A stretch of DNA of 64,000 nt from Doryteuthis pealeii. Its lineage: Eukaryota > Mollusca > Cephalopoda > Myopsida > Loliginidae. The translations under genes and the position numbers were made by a program. A model generated the notes under the pieces. The model worked only from the letters and a program-made list of their open reading frames with translations, had not been told where the DNA came from and did not search any database. Below are positions 56,826 to 64,000 of this stretch, piece by piece. Positions within the stretch are counted from its first letter, which is position 1; each line of letters opens with the position of its first letter. The stretch covers positions 100,295,359 to 100,359,358 of the forward strand of contig CM042145.1 of NCBI GenBank assembly GCA_023376005.1, read 5' to 3'.

Positions 56826-57642
56826 AAGACAAGTTCAAATCCTGAATGAGGCTGTTTGCATTTCCCAGTGGTAATAAACTTGAGAAAGGTACTATTCTCC
56901 CTTCAGCTATGGGTAAATAGTAAGGCAAACTGGACTCTTTAACCTTGATATGGTAACTGATCTAGGAGTAAGAAAACTGAATTCAAACCAAAGGGGCTCT
57001 CTTCTCATTAGTGAAAATTACTTTGAGAGCTTTTCATTCCCCTCCTCCTTCTCCCTAAATACATATCTAAATACTTTGTTTTTTTAAAAAAAGATATTAA
57101 TCAAATTTTTTAATGTTTCACACCGATCATGATGACCAACCTAAAAAGGAGGAGCTTTCCACGTCACATGTCCATTTTGGTTACATGACAAGGTGAACCC
57201 TAGAACCACCCTCTTTTACCCAGACTTCCTGAAAAAAAAAAAAAAAAAATAGTAAGTGGTTTCCACCCCCTTGTTGTTTAACATGTTCCTTGGAATCCCT
57301 TATGACTTTTATGGTTTGGGACGGAACTGTGTTCCCTCTTTGTATGTTATATAATTAAATTTATTTGTATTAATTGACTGTTTTTTTTTTTCCTACCAAA
57401 TATCCCGTGTTAGGTTAACCTCTTTTGGATAGCTAATGCATTATAAGAGTGTAGGTGTTAAGGTATGAATTAACACCTCACAATTCTTATACTAGTAACC
57501 AATTTTTCTTGACGGTCTACTTTCATATTAACACCCAATAAAAAAAAAAAAAAAAAAAAAAAATGGAAATTTGCCTATGAAAATTAACATAATTTTCACT
57601 TAAAAATTAATGTATACTATACACAGTTTTTATCCACTTTCA

Positions 57643-57905
57643 TGTTTTGGTTTGGTTTCTTTGTTTAATTACATATCAACCTGCATGGGTTATTTAATGC
57701 CAAAGCCATCCTCGTAGAAGAACATAGTTGGGGAGATGAGGTGGTTTATACCTTTCACAAGGGTATTAGTCTGAAAGTGAACAATAGTGATACTATTTAA
57801 CACATAGCTGGAAGATAAGGGGGTTTATACTTTTCCCAGGTGTATTAGCCTGAAAATGAATGTAATAGTGTGACTGGACTTTGAACTTGCTTACTACGAT
57901 GTTGT
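57643..57905 (+). repeat. Dispersed repeat R' with internal duplication
   Basis: GGTTTGGTTTCTTTGTTTAA, TGGGTTATTTAATGCC, then two successive copies of GGGTATTAGTCTGAAAGTGA / AGGTGTATTAGCCTGAAAAT. Confidence 0.6.
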
Positions 57906-58211
57906 TGTCCTTTCATATGTTTGGTGAAAAAAAAAAATCAAGAAATTCATTATATCACAAGTTAAAAGAATGTTTCTATACTCAATTTATAGTCTTAATT
58001 TCTTTTCAGTATTTATCCTTAAAGTTAAATTTTTTAAGTATGAATTTACCCAACCTGTCATGGACAGGATGTGTCAATTTTTAGGTGGTTTGAATTCAGT
58101 TTTCTTTTTCCTTGACTGGTTGCCTAAACAAGGCTGAAGAACATGGCCTGGTGAATTTTGTAAGTAACCAAAATATCGAATAGGTTCCTATGTTAGAGAC
58201 TTTATCATACA

Positions 58212-58814
58212 TCTTAATAATGGAGATTCAGTCTCAATTTGTCTGTAAACGAAACTATGTCACTGCTTACATCACATTTCCCAAAATTGTCAATACATAG
58301 AATAAAGAACAATCTTATAGTATATACACTCAAAATTTGAGCATGCAAACTTAGACAGTCTTTATTGTTTTTTAAAACAAGTTTTAATAAATATATGCCA
58401 GTATCATATATTTATATATAGTTTTATTTTCATTTATATTCAAAGTTATCTAACGTATAGAGTTTTACGAGAAAATTATTTACAAACAAGAAATAGTCAT
58501 TTTTTTTCAGTATCAAGAGGTTAATTAAAAAGTTTACAAATAAATAAATATCTTTGATTTTGTGTAAAATATTCAAGATAATTATTTAATAAATAATTAA
58601 TAGATGCATGCAACAGAACTAAGTTTCTATTTCAAATTGTTTTATTGTTTTTTGTTTTTTTACTCTTTTAATAAATTTGATGATTTTACTTACTTTTGAT
58701 ACAAATCCTTTGACACAGAATTTTTAACTTTCACCACCCCAGGGAAAATCTTTCAAAACTTAATTTTTATACTGCCTGGAGTGCGTTTTTTTTTTTTTTT
58801 TTTTTTTTGCCAGT
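58212..58814 (+). mobile_element. Helitron-like element type H2, copy 8
   Basis: TCTTAATAATGGAGATTCAG at the start; near the end CTGCCTGGAGTGCG, a 24-base T-run and GCCAG in place of GCTAG. It is degraded relative to 27341-27730, with which it aligns. Confidence 0.7.
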
Positions 58815-59157
58815 GATGATAATAATAATAATGATGATGATTGATAATACTTCATCTAATCAATAACTAAAATGTGTGTAAAATCAACACAACAACAACA
58901 AATGTGGCATTGATAGATTGGAGACAAAGTAAAGGATGAGTCATAGGTGTGATTTAGTTTGGTTCCAAAAACTTTCCAAACATATGCAAAGAAAAATAGA
59001 CAAGTTGAGAGAAAGAGAAAGGGAAACTTTTCTTCCATATTTTCTTATATTGAAATATGACCTATAAATAATTTTCAAAAGTGTGATATGAATAGCTGGT
59101 TTTTTTTTTTGGTTAACGAGGAGGAGGAGAAACTCTCAAAGTAGTTTTGACTAACAA

Positions 59158-59732
59158 GATAAGAGACCCTTTGGTTTGAATTCAGGGTTTTCCTTCTCCT
59201 AGACCAGTTGCCATACCAAGGTTAAAGAGCACAGTCTGCCCTACTATTTACCCATAGCTGGAGGGAGAACAGTTGGATTCGTACCTTTCCCAAGGGTATT
59301 AACACTATACGAAATGCAAACAGCCACATCCAGGATTTGTACTCATTTTGCCATGTCCATTCCCTACGACAGTAACCATTTTACCATGTGCGTCCACACG
59401 AGTATACATAGAGCCCAGTCCACCCTATTATTCAACATATAGCTAGAGGGAGAATAGTCCGATTCATAACTTTCTCAAGTGTTCATTTCCTACGACAGTA
59501 ACCATTATACCATGAACCCTGACATGAGTATAACAGAGCCCAGTCCACCCTTAAGATTAAAGAGCCCAGTCCACCCTACTATCTATCCACAGCAAGATGG
59601 AGAATAGTTGGATGCATACCTTTCCCAGGGTATTAGCACTATGTGAAATACAAACAGCCTCATCCAGGATTTGAACTGGTCGCACAGTGTTCCTTTCCTA
59701 TGGAGGTAATCATTACACTAGATGCCTCCAGC
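59158..59732 (-). mobile_element. Three successive family 2 SINE fragments
   Basis: TTTGAATTCAGGGTTTTCC, GAGCACAGTCTGCCCTACTA and GGTATTAACACTATACGAAA (59158-59395), then AGAGCCCAGTCCACCCTATT (59407-59515), then AGAGCCCAGTCCACCCTACT and TATGTGAAATACAAACAGCC (59545-59732). All lie in the same orientation and each carries the CCTACGACAGTAACCATTAT end in some form. Confidence 0.7.
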
Positions 59733-60019
59733 AATTAAATACCAGCTGTTCAAAACTCTCAAATAATATAAATCAATTTAATAAAAATTGGTCGAGAAAT
59801 TGAGAAATACATAAAGAAGCAGAGAAATGGAAATTCTCATTTGACTATTTTGAATGGTGTTAAGTGTATAGAGTAACAGAATTAATAAGTGAAAATAAAT
59901 TTCTTTTTTTAATGAAAATTGAAAGCAAAGAATCTTGTTACATAAGAAACAATCTTTCATCATAAAGTGTTCTCATGTTACATATGCCGAAGCAAATTTA
60001 ATTATAACCTTATTACAAT

Positions 60020-60640
60020 CCTGGTTTGGTTTGGATTTTACGGCATGTCAACCCTTGGGTTATTTCATCCCCAAAGACGTTTTGTTTTATCCATTCTTGT
60101 TGGGTATTCAATTTTTTTTTTTTCAAATTCTATTGTTTTTTTAAAAACACATTTCTTAAAAACTAATTTTTTTATCTATTTAACCCATAAATGGGACCCT
60201 GGTGGACCTGGGAGTAATGGCAATGAAGGGGTACTCCACACTCCCCAGAGCTCCAGAATTGGAACCTCACCACTAGATGCAGTTTAACATCATACCCATG
60301 GCACTAAGACCCTCAATCAGCACCTTCTAGCACATATAATAAAAAGGGTTGGGGGTTTGCCATAAGGGCAATAAGGTCGGGACAATATAGGTGCTAGGGT
60401 TTGATGTGGGCAGCCGATTAATTGGAGGGGGCTTCTCCAACCGCTCGTCTAGCCCAAGTAAGGGCCAAACTGTAGTGTTGAAAGTCATGGACTGCTCAGC
60501 CACCAGGATTCTATCCTTAAGCATCACAGGTTACTCTTCATGGCCAACAGGTAGCCCCATTGGGAAGGGGGGATCTTGCCCCTCTGCAGAGGTGCAGTCA
60601 ATGTATTCTACAAACACAGCTGTGGTTAGGATTGAGCCTG
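60020..60640 (+). repeat. Dispersed repeat R, longest copy
   Basis: GGATTTTACGGCATGTCAAC, TAACCCATAAATGGGACCCT, TGGCAATGAAGGGGTACTCC, CCAGAGCTCCAGAATTGGAA, CTCAGCCACCAGGATTCTAT, GGCCAACAGGTAGCCCCATT and CCCCTCTGCAGAGGTGCAGT. At about 620 bp it has no long ORF, and its frames are not shared with other copies. Confidence 0.7.
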
Positions 60641-60874
60641 CAATGTACAGATGATTGTTACTTAAAACTGTATTAACTCAACCCTTATATCCATTGCACC
60701 ATGTTTCCAATTCGACAATAAAGATGACGACAACAGTCCGAAAAATCCAAATAATACATATTATTTAAGTTTATAAATTTAGTGAAATTAATTTCTTTAT
60801 TTTTGAAAATCCGACCAACAAAAGGTATATACAGAGAATAAACATTTCAAACAAGTTAAAAACATTATAGTTAA

Positions 60875-61126
60875 GTTAGCAGAGTAGCCTATTGTCGGTA
60901 TCAGTCGGACAGCGAAGGAGTCTATCCCCTTTTGCTAGCGTTAGACCAGGGAGGTTTTTTTTGTTGAGGTGGAGTGCCACACATACCGTCAGCTACCCCA
61001 CTTTACCACACAGATCAGATTACCCAATTTGTGCTACTCGTGCGCCGAGTTGGCAGGGACCGGTATCAAACCAGGAACCTTGTGATTACTAGGCGAGTGC
61101 TCTGCCAACCAAGCTAAACCGGCCCC
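60875..61126 (-). mobile_element. tRNA-derived SINE family 1, copy j
   Basis: The minus strand GGGCCGGTTTAGCTTGGTTG, GCAGAGCACTCGCC, GGTTCCTGGTTTGATACC, then ACTCGGCGCACGAGTAGCAC and a body ending GGCTACTCTGCTAAC. Full length, about 252 bp. Confidence 0.92.
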
Positions 61127-61369
61127 TAATACAAAAGGAAGAGCAATTTTTAATGATAAAAAAAAATTAAAAAATGCACCTCATATGCTGTTGAAAACTG
61201 ATAAAAAATTATGAAGCCAGTCTCAAAACTTTTTGAACAACAGTTTTTGGCGAAACACAGGATTGTGCAAGTGCTGCACCCTGCATAAACACCAGACCCT
61301 CAGCTCTGTGCAATCTATATATCAATACCCGTGTACCTTAATTGTACAACAGTTATCATCTTGCAAAAC

Positions 61370-61600
61370 ACTCTGGTTAAAAATGAGACTGTCCATATCA
61401 TCCAAGATGAAATGCAAAAATGTAAATCCTAATTATCTGGTGTTGCTTATCCACCAAATTCTTATTTCTTATGAGTGTCATCACCTCAGCTAAATAATGG
61501 ACCATTCCGTTTTTATTATAAAGAAAGAAAAAGGAGAGAGAAAAAAGACATGCTACGCAGAAAAAATATAATAAGAAGAGAGAGATTAGAGGAAAGATAG
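61370..61600 (+). repeat. Dispersed repeat T, copy 2
   Basis: Matches 10990-11225 in order: TTAAAAATGAGACTGTCC, AAGATGAAATGCAAAAATGT, CATCACCTCAGCTAAATAAT, GGACCATTCCGTTTTTATTA. Confidence 0.6.
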
Positions 61601-61639
61601 AGAAACAATAACCTCAAATAAAAAAACTGGGAATGCTAA

Positions 61640-61955
61640 TCTTACCCATGGTGAACAGGTAGGGTAAATAGGGAGTCCCATCATCATGTAATGGTTAGCA
61701 AGATAGTCTTGTAGATCCATTACTACTGAATAGTGAGTTTGATCCTAACTGAATGCCCCATACTTGCAACCTTGTGTCACATCTACCTGAGGTGAACGGT
61801 TGGGTAAATAGGATGTCCCATGATCGTATAATGGTTAGCAAGCTTGTCTCACAGATCTATTACTAATAAATAGCGAGTTTGATCCTTGATGGATGCCCTA
61901 TACTTGCAACCTTGTGTTACATCCTACCTGTGGCAAGCGAGTTGGGTACATATTT
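61640..61955 (+). repeat. Tandem dimer of tRNA-related SINE family 3
   Basis: ATGTAATGGTTAGCAAGAT...GAGTTTGATCCTAACTGAAT then CGTATAATGGTTAGCAAGCT...GAGTTTGATCCTTGATGGAT with a period of about 137 bp, each followed by CTTGCAACCTTGTGTnACAT. Confidence 0.7.
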
Positions 61956-61971
61956 ACCAACAACCCTTCTG

Positions 61972-62163
61972 CATGAGCAGGATGTGACACAAGTCAATTT
62001 TTAGGCAGAGTTTAACAGGTTTGAATTCAGAGTTTTCCTTCTCCTAGACTGGTTGCTAACCAAGCTTAAAGAGCCCAGTCTGCCCCGCTATTTACCCATA
62101 GGTGGAGGGAGAGCAGGTGGATGCATACCTTTCCCAAGGGTATTAGCACTATGTGAAATGTAG
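61972..62163 (-). mobile_element. tRNA-headed SINE, family 2 copy
   Basis: GAGTTTAACAGGTTTGAATT, TAAAGAGCCCAGTCTGCCCC, CATACCTTTCCCAAGGGTAT and TAGCACTATGTGAAATG. The tRNA head is lost. Confidence 0.7.
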
Positions 62164-62394
62164 CAGTGAGTGAGTTGGGTAAACAGCTACCTTGATGGAA
62201 TGATTGAATTCTGGCCAATGAGGAAAGACTAACAATGTCATAAAAATTATTTTTATAAATCCTATGTTGCAGTAAATCCTTTTCTATTTTCCTAAAAATG
62301 TATCAATATTTTGATAAAACCTTTTTATGAAATGCCTGATTGTACTTGTTAAAACTTCACAATGCAAGTTGTTTCAAACAAAATCCCAGTTATA

Positions 62395-62680
62395 ACTTGG
62401 TTGGTTGGTCGACTGGATTTTACAACATGTCAACCCTTGTTGGGTTATTTCATGCCAAGGCATTTTGTTTTATTCATTCTTGATGGTATTCAATTGTTTT
62501 TTTATTTTTTTAAACAATTCTTTTAAACTCATTTTTTCTATTTAACACATAGTTGGAATCATAACAGGTACTACCACTTCGGGTCAGAGTGTAGCGGAGA
62601 GTAATGACGATGAAGGGGTATTCCACACTACTCAGAGCTCCAGAATTGAAACGCTAGGATGCAGTTTACAGTCATAACTT
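62395..62680 (+). repeat. Dispersed repeat R, copy
   Basis: TTGGTTGGTCGACTGGATTT, TACAACATGTCAACCCTTGT, AACAGGTACTACCACTTCGG, GATGAAGGGGTATTCCACAC. Moderately diverged. Confidence 0.65.
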
Positions 62681-62699
62681 GATAGATACAAGTCATATA

Positions 62700-64000
62700 A
62701 CATTTTGACTGTTAAAATACTGCAGGGTGTCATTTTAGTTTTTCATATATTGTAAAGCCATCCAAATGCGGGATGTTTTTCTAGTTATTTTTCATATAAA
62801 AAGACAGATATTTCATTTTAGATTTAAAGCAAAAAAAAAAAAAAAAAGCAAAAAAAAGCTAGGAGTGTTTTATTTCTAAAAAGAATAATACAAAACCTGT
62901 GGGTCTACTTTTTATTATATTTCTCCCATCCTTAACTGTATTCATTTTTTATATATATGTGTGTGTGTGTGTGTGCATTTATTAGCTAGCTTTATTCAAG
63001 ACAGAAAAAAAAAAAAAAAAAAAATTTAATCACTGTTCCATATTCTGAACCTGTTAAACTCCACTTAAGAAATTGACCATGTGTTGCATCCTGCTCGTGA
63101 GAAGGGGTTGTTAAATAAACACAATGGATCTATTCAAAGAATATTGATTAAATCTTCTATATTATTTTTTAATAAAACAAATAATTTGTTAGACTATAAG
63201 ATGTGACTTTCTCTGTAACATGGAATAGTAATTAAAGATTTTTTATTTTCAATCTTAGATAAACCTACCTAATAAACATACACACTTAAACAAAAGATAA
63301 ATACAATTTATATATAGAAATCCACATGTAGTTCAAATAGGAAAATAAGAAATATACAATATCACCCATGTACACACCTAACATTTCTTTTTTAAATAAA
63401 AATTAAATTTTCTTCTAAACCAAACATACCAAGTTTTTATCATTTCTAGTGAGACATTAAGCAAAAAAGATTTTATTAGGTATTATTTATTACCAAACTC
63501 TGCCGCATTGAAATTCTGTAAGTAAATGTAGCAGTCCACAAATAACTATACCCCTATACACAATTATGTATAGTAAGTATATTTTCAAACTCTGTAACCA
63601 AAAATATGAATATATAGGCAGTCCAAAAATAAGTACACCCCTATGCCATTTTTCTTTTTAAAACTTAGATAAAGCTAGCTAATAAATATACACACATAGA
63701 TAAAAATGAATTTCTACATAGAAATACTGATCTGGTACAAATAGGAAAATAAAAAAATACAAGAAATATATAATATTACTGATATACATCCCTACCATTT
63801 GGTTTTCTAACTTTGCCTACTTTAAACTGCTCACAGCAGCTCTCCCAAGCACACTCAAGCAAAGTACAAAAACTGATGGATAGTTCATTATAATTGGGCC
63901 GAAGGACTCAGATTACAATAATAATAGGACTTAATTTGAATAGGAGCTCTGAGGTGGATAGATTGTAAACTTTGAAATATCCCATCATACAGGTAAAAAA
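62700..64000. other. SEC63 intron 1 / upstream, imperfect long tandem repeat
   Basis: Two blocks about 405 bp apart share AACTTAGATAAAGCTAGCTA-like sequence, AATAnACATACACAC, CAAATAGGAAAATAA and GCAGTCCAnAAATAAnTACA, CCCCTAT (63250-63560 against 63610-63800). I could not find the SEC63 start exon, a promoter or a CpG-rich segment here. Confidence 0.5.

Noticed and set aside
63490..63525. A minus-strand micro-exon (TTACAG|AATTTCAATGCGGCAGAGTTTG|GTAATA) as the missing SEC63 start
   Set aside because: The peptide has no membrane segment or similarity to the SEC63 N-terminus, and such short AG...GT pairs are expected by chance.

Overview
The window is gene-poor, AT-rich, repeat-dense animal DNA: spliced genes with GT-AG introns, tRNA-headed SINEs, Helitron, hAT-like, LINE and Penelope-like remains, and very long (AT)n, (AC)n and (TCTA)n tracts. 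The style of the tRNA-derived SINEs, the intron density and the protein sequences fit a mollusc, most likely a cephalopod (octopus-like). The species is an inference from style, not proven by any single marker.

Two protein-coding genes point at each other. At 1-2350 (+) lies the 3' half of NCAPD3, the condensin II HEAT-repeat subunit. It is cut by the left edge of the window and uninterrupted by introns here. Its C-terminus runs on in another frame after an apparent one-base loss near position 2034. At 18542-55282 (-) lie 18 coding exons of SEC63, the ER-membrane J-domain protein of the Sec61/Sec62/Sec63 translocon. The exon phases all agree and give 738 codons. Only the extreme N-terminus (first membrane segment and start codon) is missing, presumably beyond position 64000.

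Between the genes (2351-18410) and within the SEC63 introns there is no other convincing host gene. The space holds: at least ten copies of a tRNA-derived SINE; two further SINE-like families; about twelve Helitron-like elements of two types ending in CTAG; four copies of a short inverted-repeat transposon with exact 6-bp target duplications; one hAT-like element with an exact 8-bp duplication; two solo LTRs; decayed LINE reverse-transcriptase fragments; a Penelope-like RT fragment with the FRYIDDIL core; and a 28S rRNA gene fragment.

The most interesting signals are four hammerhead-ribozyme-like motifs (2872-2914 +, 5930-5990 -, 28233-28273 +, 38502-38542 +), the consistent 6-bp-TSD transposon family, several near-perfect foldbacks (one 84-bp perfect palindrome, one hairpin with about 107-bp arms), and two splicing oddities in SEC63: a weak exon-3 donor with a frame-breaking competitor 4 nt away, and a partial tandem duplication of an exon with its 3' splice site.
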